64,000 nucleotides of DNA, taken from NCBI GenBank assembly GCA_958450365.1, contig CAUEEP010000757.1:419001-483000 (forward strand), in the 5' to 3' direction. This DNA comes from Mesorhabditis belari. Its lineage: Eukaryota > Nematoda > Chromadorea > Rhabditida > Rhabditidae. Below are positions 1-9,626 of this stretch, one piece after another; the stretch's first letter is position 1; every line of letters starts with the position of its first letter. Under the pieces are notes generated by a model, which ran no database searches, was not told the DNA's origin, and saw only the letters and a program-made list of their open reading frames with translations. A program made the position numbers and the translations under genes.

Positions 1-564
1 TGGAAAATGACGCCTCACCATAATTTTTGCTGCAAAAGTGTTCTTAAGACCTTTCTTCAACAGCTGGCGATGATTTTGAAAGTTGTGCTTTGGCTCGATG
101 GTAAAAATTTTCTCATCTGTGAATAAGACCTTATCAAGATTCTGTCCAGCGACCAGTCTCTTCATCAATCGCGCTCGCTGTAGTCTCTTTGCTTTCATAG
201 GATCGTCCAAGAAGTGTGCCCGGGCAATTTTGTATGGAACAAGTTTAAGCTTCTTGCAGATCATCAATCGAACACTTTCCCGACCAAGATTCAACTTTTT
301 TGCCATGTCTCGCATCGATTTTTCGGGATTGCGCCGAATCCGGCATCGCAGCTTGTTAAAGTTTTGTGGCGTAGTTACTGTTGCCGGACGACCTCTACTC
401 TTTCGATCTGTAATTCCACCGGTCTCTTTGTAACGTTTCAAAGCCTTGTAGACCATGTCCTTCTTGTATCCAGTAGCTTTTATGATTTCTTGAGGCTTCT
501 TGCCATTCTTGTGCAACTCGACGATCGTTATTCGCGCTTTCTCACGATCTTCTTTTGAATTCAT
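1..564 (-). CDS. Tc1/mariner-superfamily transposase, N-terminal part, cut by window edge
   Basis: An open frame of 188 codons on the minus strand starts at ATG 564 and is still open at base 1. The first ~110 residues look like paired helix-turn-helix DNA-binding domains: an EIIKATGYKKDMVYKALKRY-type helix, a GRP hinge, then a second helix with KLNLGRESVRLM. They are followed by VLFTDEKIFTIE, the usual setting of the first catalytic aspartate in the IS630-Tc1-mariner group. The enzyme cuts and pastes its own element at TA sites. No stop or frameshift is seen in the visible part, so this copy could be intact. The rest of the DDE/D triad lies outside the window. A decayed 3' end of the same general family lies at 60404-60725. 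Confidence 0.85.
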   Translation of the reverse strand, partial: MNSKEDREKARITIVELHKNGKKPQEIIKATGYKKDMVYKALKRYKETGGITDRKSRGRPATVTTPQNFNKLRCRIRRNPEKSMRDMAKKLNLGRESVRLMICKKLKLVPYKIARAHFLDDPMKAKRLQRARLMKRLVAGQNLDKVLFTDEKIFTIEPKHNFQNHRQLLKKGLKNTFAAKIMVRRHFP

Positions 565-709
565 GGCGTAGAAAGACCCTAAAATTCAAAGATTATTAAT
601 CAGAACAACGTAAACAAGCATTATAGAAAAGAAACATCACAAAAACCAAAGAAAAACTTGATATCGAAAGGTCGAGAAAAAATTCGCCGTATTTTCTGGT
701 CACCCTGTA
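1..709 (-). mobile_element. Tc1/mariner-type transposon, 5' end
   Basis: The transposase at 1-564 is preceded on its own strand by a likely terminal inverted repeat, TACAGGGTGACCAGAAAATA, read on the minus strand with its outer end at 709. TACAGGGTG is also the outer end of the remnants at 6289 and 60404. The other end is outside the window. Confidence 0.65.
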
Positions 710-942
710 TTCAGCTGGTAATAATATTTGAGATAAAAAAGATCTCATAAAATCATTATCTTTAATCACTGAAACTGTCAAGCTTTACGAGCACAACCAT
801 TTGTTCCAATATAAAATTTTACTAAATCGTTGACCAAAAAATTTACCTTGAAAGCCCGATATATTGATCGAACTTCATTTTTCGAGAAATGCGTCTCATC
901 AACCACCTAAAACTCTTCATTTCATCAAAAAAAAAGTCTCAA

Positions 943-1254
943 TCAAACAGTTTTCAAATCGGATTTCTCATAGAAAAAGGTAGCAAATATTGATGGAAGA
1001 GAATCTTTTCCCGATCTTGAAATAGAGAAAGTCTTTCTTGTTCCAATCAATAAATTCATAGCCCAAATGATTGGATTCCTTGATTGCCTTTTCCTTTGTG
1101 TCAATTGCAAGTCTTGTGGTCGATTTCCCCTTCTTTTTGTCCAATATCTTCCACGAACAGTTGATTCTTCATTGCTCGACAACATTAACAAGGAGCAAAA
1201 AGAAGGAAGAAGGAAGAAGGAAGAAAAAGCGAAAAGCCGAGAGTTCTTACACAT
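943..1254 (-). other. Open stretch of uncertain coding status
   Basis: The minus strand is open for ~100 codons downstream of the exon at 1773-1998. It is rich in Arg/Lys and Ser, and partly overlaps a GAAGAAGGAAG-type simple repeat. No convincing splice acceptor or domain was found. It may be a 3' exon of the same gene or chance. Confidence 0.2.
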
Positions 1255-1528
1255 TCATGAAAGATTTCTTGGGTCGTTTATCGAAAAGGAGAAGAAAAAA
1301 AAGCTAGTGAAAAGGTTTATTTTTCTTCTTTTTTCTCCTTTCCCAGTGATTGGCGGAAAGATTTTTTTGGGAAAACTCACAAAGAACATATGTCTTGGGA
1401 GATGGGGTTGCTAATGGGTGGGAATGGTGAGCATATCTGAGTGAGGGATCTCGATCTGGATTTTGGTTTATTAACCTTTTACTGGAGAATAGCTAGAGAG
1501 GGAAAAAGAGTGTAAAAAGAGAAAGACT

Positions 1529-1625
1529 TGTAGTAATTGTAGTACTTGCTATTTGTAGTACTTGTAGTACTTGCTATTTGTAGTACTTGTAGTACTTGCT
1601 ATAAGACTTGTAGTACTTGCTACTA
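1529..1625 (+). repeat. Short tandem repeat, TTGTAGTACTTGC-type
   Basis: The stretch repeats TTGTAGTACTTGC with small changes about six times. The region from ~1255 to 1770 otherwise shows no gene. Confidence 0.8.
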
Positions 1626-1772
1626 GCTTCTTTGAATCTTTTAGGGACTGTGCTGAATGGAAAGAGTGATATTTTGGGTTTCAAATTGAGTTTCATATTA
1701 GTTAGCTTAGTTAACTAGAGAAAGATCTCATCAAAGATCTTACTTAGAAAGATCTCGTCAAATCTTTCTCAC

Positions 1773-1998
1773 CTGTTGTAAACTACTTGGTCGATAAACA
1801 TTTCGAAAAAGCGGTGATGAAAGCGGGACATCGTCTTTCTCATGGCCTGAATCACAAATTGACATTAAATTCCTCGAAATTTCACCAATAATCGGTCCAC
1901 CATCAATTGAATTGAACGCATCTGGATATGGAATGGCAGCTCGACGACGAAAACTGCTCATCTCATCACGCAAATCGATGGAAGTCAAGAAATAATTA
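1773..1998 (-). CDS. Internal exon of an unrecognised gene
   Basis: A 226-nt minus-strand exon lies between a TTTAG acceptor (exon start 1998, phase 2) and a CAG|GTGAGA donor at 1773. It encodes 75 residues. The composition is soluble and polar, with short pieces such as RDEMSSFRRRAAIPYPDAF and SPLFRNVYRPSSLQQ, resembling a cytoplasmic tail, but I recognise no family. Strong splice signals and lack of stops support an exon. Partner exons were not found: downstream there is only the uncertain stretch at 943-1254, and upstream there are tandem repeats and a LINE fragment. Confidence 0.5.
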
Positions 1999-2015
1999 CT
2001 AAACAGAAATCAATG

Positions 2016-2190
2016 ATAATGATAAAGAATGAAAATTAATGAAAATCAATGATAAAGAATGAAAATCAATGAAAATCAATGAAAATCAATGGAAATCATT
2101 GGAAATCAATGGAAATCATTGGAAATCAATGGAAATCATTGGAAATCAATGATAATCAATGAACATCAATGAATATCAATGAAAATGAAA
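2016..2190 (+). repeat. GAAAATCAAT / GGAAATCATT tandem repeat
   Basis: A 10-bp unit of the form (G)GAAATCAAT or GGAAATCATT repeats roughly 16 times with drift. Confidence 0.85.
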
Positions 2191-2398
2191 ATCCACCCTA
2201 AGTCGCATCCAGAATTTCAAAGCCTCTTGGAAATTGTAGAAATTTCTAGAAGTACACGTAGTGATCCTTATCAAATTTCGGTCGGTTCTCATCCCCATCA
2301 TCTTTCCCTTTATCTTTCCCTTTATCATTCTTTTGCGAATCGTATTAGTAGGGTTTGGAATAACTTTAAAGCCCCAAGTCAACGAAGTCAACCATGAA
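2189..2398 (+). mobile_element. LINE 3' fragment (reverse transcriptase C-terminal tail)
   Basis: The plus-strand translation contains SLYHSFANRISRVWN, the conserved C-terminal tail motif seen after the reverse transcriptase in many non-LTR retrotransposons. Near-identical copies occur at 61085, 61501 and 61862, where the motif continues as KLPSGIFSS. This copy is cut right after the W-N and shows no RT catalytic core, so it is a dead 5'-truncated insertion. Confidence 0.6.
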
Positions 2399-2968
2399 AC
2401 TAATGACATTGTTTAATCCAATATGCTAACAATTTTAGGCTCAAATTACTAATCAAAGTTATGATCGATCTAATCACCTAAAAGAATGGGTGATGGTGGC
2501 TGTTGTTGAGGTTTGGTGGTGAGAGAAAAGAGATGAGGAGTTCCTATCTCTCACATTCACTCAACTAACTTCTTCCTTTTTTCCTTTTTCCCCTTCTTCC
2601 CTTTTCCCTTTCTTTCTTCACTAACCAGATGTTCTGAAGGTTTGGAAGGGAATTGGAAGAGAATTCACGAAATGATGTTAGCTTTGATTCGTTTCAAGGA
2701 AAAGAAGAATTTCGAGCAAGGGGAAGTCTCGTGGGAATGAGAATGATTTGAAAGTTGTGAGTAAGTAAAAGTTAAAGTCTAATATAGATAAAAATAATGA
2801 AAAAGCGTTAACTTGTCAAAGTTGACTTGTAATCTAAAAGAAAATACAAATACAGTCATAGGCAAAAATCTTTTAACGTTGGTTTTCCGAAGTTTTTCGT
2901 ATATCTTGGTCCAAATTCGACCAATTTGCAAACGGTTGAAAGATTTAAAGAGCTTAAAGAAACAAATG

Positions 2969-3203
2969 TACAGTACTGGACAGTGGAATATGATATTTGA
3001 AAAACGATCGTCACTTTCGCGCGTCTATAACTCCCTTGTCTTTGAGTTTAAACTATTAGTGTTACACATTTTCTGAAAGCTCTTTTCAACGGCTACACAA
3101 TGGTAATATTAATATTTAGAAATGCGGTAAAGACAAGAGAGTTACAGACGCGCGAAAGTGACGATCGTTTTTTCAAATATCATATTTCATTGTTCAGTAG
3201 TGT
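2969..3203. mobile_element. 235-bp foldback element (MITE), TACAGTACTG ends
   Basis: Two ~75-bp arms (2969-~3044 and ~3127-3203) are inverted copies of one another and contain an ATATGATATTTGAAAAACGA segment. The outer ends are TACAGTACTG and its near complement. There is no coding capacity. The TA-bounded ends suggest mobilisation by a Tc1/mariner transposase. Confidence 0.75.
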
Positions 3204-3940
3204 ATGTGTCTTCAATCTTTCAGCAATTGGAAAAAAAAGTAATTTCATTCCAAAGTTCACAAGGAAACGTAATATTAAAATATATGAAAGTGAACTTTGA
3301 TTGAGAAATCTACAAAGTGCAATACTTAGTAAATAAGAGAAAACGCGATTGATTTAAAGGGAAATTTTGATTGAACTTTAAATTAAGAGAAAATCGATTC
3401 ATATCTAACATTTGGTCTAACACTGAACCTTTAAAAGTCGCAAGGTATTTCCAAGTTTTATCATTTCTATAACAATTCCACCTCTTTTCGTAAAAAAGCC
3501 GAAATTTTCAACGATTTTCGTTTTCTTTTTGAATTAAATGTAAAGATTGAAGGTTGGGGGTGGATTGAAGCAATAATCAAATCGATTTCAAGGAAAAAAA
3601 AAAGAAAATTCAATGAGAGATCAACACTTTGTGGGGGGAAAAGAGATTAAAGAAGAGTCAGTTGTTGATCAGTTCAAAATTGAAAGGAAAAGAGAAGATT
3701 TGGAAGTGAAATGAGTGAGAGTGAATGATTAAGACAATCAAATGAAGGGGAAAGAGGCTAAAGAGGATCAGTAAAGGAAATCATTTGTATTTGAATGAGG
3801 GGGAAATCAGCTGTTTATTGCTACTTTGAACATAGCTAGTGCTTTAGTAAAGAAAGAAATTCTTAAAATTCAAGTATAATCTATTCAAATTTCTCTTTAA
3901 TCTTTAAAATAGCCAAGTTTTCTTTTGAATCTTTAGATTT
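3204..3940. other. Gene-free AT-rich stretch
   Basis: No supported gene, RNA or clear repeat was seen here. The same holds for most of 4260-4815 and 5390-5820. Confidence 0.5.
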
Positions 3941-4200
3941 TAAGCAAAATAGAACATTGCAATGTCCTATTTTGTACAATGCATTTTGTATAATGCATTT
4001 TGTACAATGCAAAGCTTGTACAATGTTTTGGGCGTTTTTGCATTGGCGCTGCTTTGGGCTGCGCTGTTTTGGGTACGGCATTGTTTTGGGCTGCGCTATT
4101 TTGGTCGGCGTTGTTTTGACGGCGCTGTTTTGGGTACGGCGCTGTTTTGGCGGCGCTGTTTTAGTCGGCATTGTTTTGGGCGGCGCTGTTTTGGGATAGA
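3940..4200 (+). repeat. GC-rich GGCGCTGTTTTGG minisatellite beside a GCATTTTGTACAAT array
   Basis: From ~3960 to 4030 an ~18-bp GCATTTTGTACAAT unit repeats. From ~4030 to 4195 a 12-14 bp GGCGCTGTTTTGG-like unit repeats about ten times. The second block is markedly more GC-rich than its surroundings. The open frames through it only mirror the repeat. Confidence 0.75.
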
Positions 4201-4817
4201 CCCGCTTTTGAGTCTTCACTAGCCAATTCATGAAGTTAATATTTAAACGAACAATCAAAATCTCTTTAAAACTGAAACTAAGAGTTGCTTGATACTCATA
4301 TTATAATAAAAATTCGAATTTTTTTGATTAATCTAGTGTTTCTTTTCGATTGAAATTCATAAAAAAAAGGATCAATTAAAGAATTGAACAAAAACGAGTG
4401 ATTCTTTCAAACATTTCCCCTTTTCTTTACTCATTTTTCAAGTATTTCTTCGAGTAATTCAATCGCTTTTATATTCATTTTTAAATTTTCAAATATTCTG
4501 AAAGTAATCCTTAAGAATAGATTTAATAGATTAATTTAAAAATCACAAGAAAATCGTTTAGACAACAAGTTAACAATTCTGAATCGTTTTTTACAGTGAA
4601 AGCTTTACTGAAAAGCACAATGGCTGACTTGTCTAGCACAGAAATCATTCTGATATTAGCTATTCACTTTTTCTTTTTATCCCTAACTTTTACATAGAAA
4701 TTGTAGGTTAAAAAGCAAAGATGTTATAAAAGAATTGTCATTTATTGATTGCTGATTGGTTTTATTGGATGTCAACGAAATTTTCTCATTCATTATTCGA
4801 TTAAATTTCTTTTAATT

Positions 4818-4921
4818 GGGTTGATGAATTGAAAACTGCTGGCTATTGTGATATGTCACAGTTTGAGGACTTTCTTTAAAAGAAACCCATTTTGGTGTGA
4901 ATGGAAAAGTTGTAGAGAATA
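4818..4921. mobile_element. Mariner MITE family B, half copy
   Basis: It starts TGGGTTGATGAATTGAAAACTG and continues into the family-B internal block ending AAGTTGTAGAGAAT. Full copies are at 8340, 19842 and 51683. This one is truncated. Confidence 0.7.
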
Positions 4922-4976
4922 AAAAAAAATTATAAAAATTAAAAAAAAGATAAAATGGTGTTTTTTTTGTTCACCC

Positions 4977-5056
4977 CAGCTTGCTCGTTTCTCTGTTTCT
5001 ATTTCCTTCGTCTTCAAGAGAACTTCTTAGAAAAGCCACTCGTCGACGAGGAACGT
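4977..5056 (+). pseudogene. Stray copy of a chemoreceptor exon
   Basis: About 75 bp starting CAGCTTGCTCGTTTCTCTG match exon 5 of the receptor gene at 51023-51126 with only a few differences, ending within GTCGACGAGGAAC. Right after this the sequence reads GTGACAATCCC, which is also how exon 6 of that receptor begins (51207). It adjoins family-A foldback DNA. It is a detached gene fragment with no open context. Confidence 0.6.
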
Positions 5057-5072
5057 GACAATCCCGTGACAA

Positions 5073-5389
5073 TTCGAAAATATTTCCATATAAGGGAATC
5101 GTATGCGTAGATTCCGAATTTCGACAAATCAGACCTCGCTGACACGTCAAATTTGGGCTAAAAGGCGAAAACTACGCAACTTAGCGCTTTTCCGCAGTTT
5201 TTGCCTTTTAGCCCAAATTTGACGTGTCAGCGAGGTCTGATTTGTCGAAATTCGGAATCTACGCATACGATTCCCTTATATGGAAATATTTTCGAAGCTC
5301 TACGACCTTTCCTAAGGCCTTTTTCAGCAAAAGAAAGGTGCGCAAATGTCCAGGTGCGCAAAAAAAGGTCGCATTTGTCCCACCCCCAT
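5073..5389. mobile_element. Foldback MITE family A, copy 1
   Basis: A large palindrome centred near 5185. Arms contain GGGAATCGTATGCGTAGATT and its complement, and the outer end reads GCATTTGTCCCACCCCC. Copies at 13202 and 59453 share the structure. The left arm is shortened here relative to copy 2. There is no coding capacity. Confidence 0.85.
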
Positions 5390-5820
5390 TAAGTTGGCTT
5401 TTTCATCATTTATGTGTGCTTTAATTACTTTACTTTTTACATTTTACATATAAATTCAGACTTGTGACCACTTGTCTTTCAATTTTTTCATTTCTTGAAA
5501 ATATTCCTACTCCTTTACTTATCAATCGGTATAGAATTGATTGATATGACTCGAATCCTTTACTTATCAATCGGTATACTTTTTTACAATTGATATGACT
5601 CGAATCGTTTATCTATTCTCTTAGTTTTTCTCTTATTTTAATCGTTATTATCATCTGAAAATCGTTGAAAAGTAAAGTTGTGAGTATAATAAAATACAAA
5701 CGTTATTATATAGAGTAAAACATTAAAGATAAACTTATTTAACATGTAAAATCATAAAGAATAGCAAAGGAAAAGTTCAAAGTTCATCTTTGGCATTTTC
5801 CAATTTATCCGGTGATATTC

Positions 5821-8800
5821 CTAAATGTAGAGAATTGTTGAAAGATCATCAAAGAAACTTATGACATCAACAATCGTTGTCACATATTGATCGAATTGCT
5901 TTTTCTCTTCAAGTGTATTATGTTGAAAGAGAGAGAGATCAAATGTCGGTTTTCCCTTTAAATCATCTTCGACCAAAATCCAAAAAAGCATATCATATTG
6001 GTCTTCATCGAGAATTTTAATCAGCTCCATTTCAGCTTTCGAAAACGCAAAACAATTGGAGATTCCTGGAAATCAATTATTGTGTTGATTGATTTGATTG
6101 ATTTGATTGATTGATTGACATTGATTTAGGTTATCTTTTATAAAGTAGAAAATTATTTTGAGAAACTCAACGATTTGTGCTTTTCAAAGCTTTAATTCCC
6201 AACTTTTTGATTAATAAAAAGGAAAGTTTAGTGCACCAAAAGAATGTTTTTACGTCAAATTACAAAATCTGTTGGTTTTCCAAGACTTACAGGGTGCGGC
6301 AAAAGTTTGGAGCCGCTATGAAAACGTTGCAGAAAATGTAGCTCATGCTTTTTTTTGTGCCTCGTACAGGAGGAACAGGAGTCAAACAAAACGAACAGGA
6401 TAGGAGGAACAGGAGTTAAACAGAACGAACAGGACAAGAGGAACAGGAATCAAACAGAACGAACAGGACAGGAGGAACAGGAATCAAACAGAACGAACAG
6501 GATAGGAGGAACAGGAGTTAAACAGAACGAACAGGATAGGAGGAACAGGAGTTAAACAGAACGAACAGGACAGAAGGAACAGGAATCAAACAGAACGCAG
6601 AACGCAAACAGGAGCCAAACAACGACGCAAAGAATTTACAAAGGACGCATTTTCCAACTTATTAACTTTCAAAAAAACAATCGTAATGAAGTTCTTATCG
6701 TAAAGTTTAACAAAAAATTGATAGATTGCCTTAAAAACGATTCAATTTATCTACTTTTAAGCAATCTAGATTCAAGTTTTACGTTACTTTTTTAAAAGTT
6801 CACACATTTTTCGACGTTTCATTGAATGATGAATGCAATTTGTATTGGGTTGATGGAAAAGTCCTTTCCGATTTTTTGGGAGAGTACCTTAATTTTGTCA
6901 TCCAATTTTGACGTTTTATAGCTCATCCTAAAGCTGAATTCAAGACGAATCGATTGGTAAAAACCGTTTTGAGATATCTCTTTTCGAAAAGTTTTTACAA
7001 CTATTTTAGTAAAGGGCGGCAGAGCTAAAAAAATGGCTGTTTTCAGGTTTCGTTAGTTAGTCGGGAAATCGCTGAGCAAATGAATTGCCACCATACCACG
7101 CTTTTGAAATCGGAAAGGACGTTTTCCATTAACCCAATAGATCACAAACATTTCCTCACCAATTCTATCACATTTTATCCGTTCTTTCCTTTTCTGTGCT
7201 TTTTTCCTTTCCAATTGCACTTGTTCCATTTGTTTTTTATCGTATTTTTGATCAAAATGTTCAAGACGACCAAAATGAGCTGAAAAAACAAATAAATAAA
7301 AAAAAGAATAAATCACTATTTTATTCTGAAAAACTCACTTTTAACAGCTTCCAAAACGTAGGCTAAATTGATGAGACTTTCACGAAATTCCTCAATCTCA
7401 TCATTTGGAATCTCTTTTTCGTATTTTTTTGTGAAATCCTTTGGAAGACTCTTTTTTGTTTTATATTCATCAACAATTTTCCAATATAATTTCTCATATT
7501 TTTCTTCTCCAAAAATCGTTGTTAAGGTTTTTTCAGCTTTTTTGAAGAAAGTGCATAGCATTGCATCTAAAAATTTGAAAAAAACTATTAAACTAAATTA
7601 CCAAAAATTGATAAAAATCCTTTTTAAAACACTTCTTTGCTGAATCGAAGCTGTTTTGGTTTTAAATTTAGATTGCTAAAGCTATTGGGTTGGTGAGTTG
7701 AAAACTGCGGCACTTTGAACTAAAATTTATGTTTTGGGTGTGATTATAAATGTCTGCTGAGAATGGTTTATGCATAGGAATGTTCCTCTGAATTTCCAGC
7801 TTCAAAGCGCTATACAGTGCGTTATTATTGACGTTATTATTATTGACGACTCGTGCCCATTTTCCAGGCAATTTGCGGATTCCTCTTTCTGCGTAGGATT
7901 TTGGTTTGTGTGTGAGACAAGTGTGAGACTCAAAAATCGAGGACTGGAGATGTCCCAATGTCCCAGTTTGAGCACTTTCTTCAAAAGAAACCAATTTTGG
8001 TGTCAATAGAAAAGTTGTAGAGAATCGTGGCGACACAAATATTAGTAAGCTCTCTCTACAATGTTAAACCAGTTATCTAAACAGGATTTAAAACCTGAAG
8101 TGTAGCAGAAAGTCAGTTGAATTTATAATTTTACTGTTTATTTGTACAAAACCAAAATGCAAGAATACCTATTACAAAAACAGCATGCGCATCAAAAGAA
8201 ACAACAAAAGTCCCCCAAGAGGGAAGGCAAAAGCAACCCGCAGACCAAAAAAAACAATTTCGGGAAGGGAGAAAAGGGCGAAAAATGCGACGCGAATAAT
8301 TGCAAAATAGCAACGCAAATAGGAAGGAAACGGACGCGACCGTAGGATTTTGGTTTGTGTGTGAGACAAGTGTGAGACTCGAAAATGGAGGACTGGAGAT
8401 GTCCCAGTTTGAGCACTTTCTTCAAAAGAAACCCATTTTGGTGTCAATAGAAAAGTTGTAGAGAATCAAAAATGAGGCTTATAGCCAAATTTTCAAAAAG
8501 ATACACTTAGTAGTTTCGCTTAAAATGCAAGTTTTGTGAAAATTCGTAAATTTCACATTTCTTGAAAACCAGTTTTTGAATCGTTCTGAAAATTTGGATA
8601 TAAGCTTGATTTTTGATTCTCTACAACTTTTCCATTGACACCAAAATGGGTTTCTTTTGAAGAAAGTGCTCAAACTGTCACATATGACAATAGACCGCAG
8701 TTTTCAATTCACCAACCCAATAGTTATGAATTTTTTTGATTGTCTTTAACGATTTTGACTGTCATTAACGACTTCGACTTTGAGAAAACGACAAATTTTT

Positions 8801-8977
8801 GGTGATTTTGAGAGTTTTGACTTGAAAAGAGTTTAAATTTGAAAAGAAATGAAAACACAAACCAAGCATCTCACAATTGATCTTTTGACGACTCGAATCC
8901 TTTTCCATTTTCTTTTCTATTCCTTCACAATGAACTAATAAAAATAGAAATAATGATAAGAATATGGATTTGAACAT
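5821..8977 (-). CDS. Secreted two-repeat helical protein, 235 aa, four exons, unrecognised family
   Basis: Exons on the minus strand are 8977-8863, 7566-7339, 7279-7160 and 6065-5821; every junction is phase 1 with good GT/AG borders. Residues 1-17 (MFKSIFLSLFLFLLVHC) form a signal peptide. Two related ~75-residue units follow, starting at Cys43 and Cys159. They share the pattern C-x-x-F-x-K-A-E-x3-L, I-x-x-E-x-x-Y-x-x-L-(Y/F)-W-x-x-V, and a later acidic, mainly helical part. A 40-residue Lys/Glu/Gln-rich linker (about 115-154) joins them and is probably a coiled coil. I know no named family with this signature. Intron 1 holds two family-B MITEs and intron 3 an array of 35-bp repeats. No stop or frameshift is seen, so the gene looks alive. 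Function unknown; likely extracellular. Confidence 0.75.
6289..6332. mobile_element. Solo terminal repeat of a Tc1/mariner-type element
   Basis: TACAGGGTGCGGCAAAAGTT followed by TGGAGCCGC is identical to the outer end of the transposon remnant at 60404. No transposase follows. It lies in intron 3 of the secreted repeat protein gene. Confidence 0.6.
6365..6605 (+). repeat. 35-bp minisatellite, AGGAGGAACAGGAGTTAAAC-type
   Basis: A unit containing GGAACAGGA and AAACAGAACGAACAGGA repeats about six times within an intron. The plus-strand open frame here is only the repeat translated. Confidence 0.85.
7683..8033. mobile_element. Mariner MITE family B, copy with transposase tail
   Basis: The left end reads TTGGGTTGGTGAGTTGAAAA. 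On the minus strand it keeps the C-terminal mariner transposase piece [17 protein letters not shown], then runs into the family-B inner repeat ending AAGTTGTAGAGAATC. It sits in intron 1 of the secreted repeat protein gene. Confidence 0.75.
8340..8727. mobile_element. Mariner MITE family B, foldback copy
   Basis: The block GTTTGAGCACTTTCTTCAAA...AAGTTGTAGAGAATC is present once forward and once inverted around a spacer, and the element ends ACCAACCCAA|TA. It is in the same intron as the copy at 7683. Confidence 0.75.
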
Positions 8978-9169
8978 TTTGAGAATGAAAATTGATTGAG
9001 TAATCTCGAAATGTCAAACGTTGTGTCGTGGCATTTCTTTGTATGTTTAGCTGGGAACTTTCTCTCGATTGAAGCTTTCTTTCATAAGTTTCACTTCAAT
9101 TTACTCATGGAAAAGAGATCCGATAATAGAAAGAATTCCGAGAGCCATGGATTAGGTTGAGTAAAAAAT

Positions 9170-9425
9170 GGTTTCCACAAATGGAAAGAAATGGAAAGAA
9201 ATGGTTTTTATAAATGGAAAGAAATGGTTTCTATAAATGAAAAGAAATGATTTCTATAAATGAAAAGAAATGGTTTCTATAAATGGAAACAAATGGCTTC
9301 CACAAATGGAAAGAATTGGTTTCTGTAGACGGAAAGAAATGGTTTCTATAAATGGAAAGAAATGGTTTCTATAAATGGAAGGAAATGATTTCCCAAATGG
9401 AAAGAAATGGTTTCCACAATCTCTT
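9170..9425 (+). repeat. 23-bp minisatellite, GGTTTCTATAAATGGAAAGA-type
   Basis: About ten copies of a 23-bp unit, between the secreted repeat protein gene and the CAP gene. Confidence 0.85.
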
Positions 9426-9626
9426 ATCCAACCGAAGTGTTCATAAATATTCAATAAAGAAGACAGAGTATTTGATTTGTCAATCAAAAAAAAAAAGTCG
9501 TATTTATTTTTCGACACATAAATGAGATCAAAATCTTTTGAAGACGAGCAACTTTTGAACGATTTTTTCTACCCGAATCACAATTTGAATCAATGTGAAT
9601 ATTTCTACATCGCTCATTTCTATTCT

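Noticed and set aside
83..558. Plus-strand open frames over the transposase
   Set aside because: Shadows of the minus-strand transposase, which has recognisable motifs and continuous reading.
3881..4258. Minus-strand ORF rich in Pro/Lys/Thr resembling a mucin-like protein
   Set aside because: It mirrors the GC-rich minisatellite, and the repeat unit length is not kept in multiples of three throughout.
5044..5390. Possible tRNA or structured RNA at the foldback
   Set aside because: The palindrome recurs as a family-A MITE at two other places; no tRNA arms or anticodon loop could be drawn.
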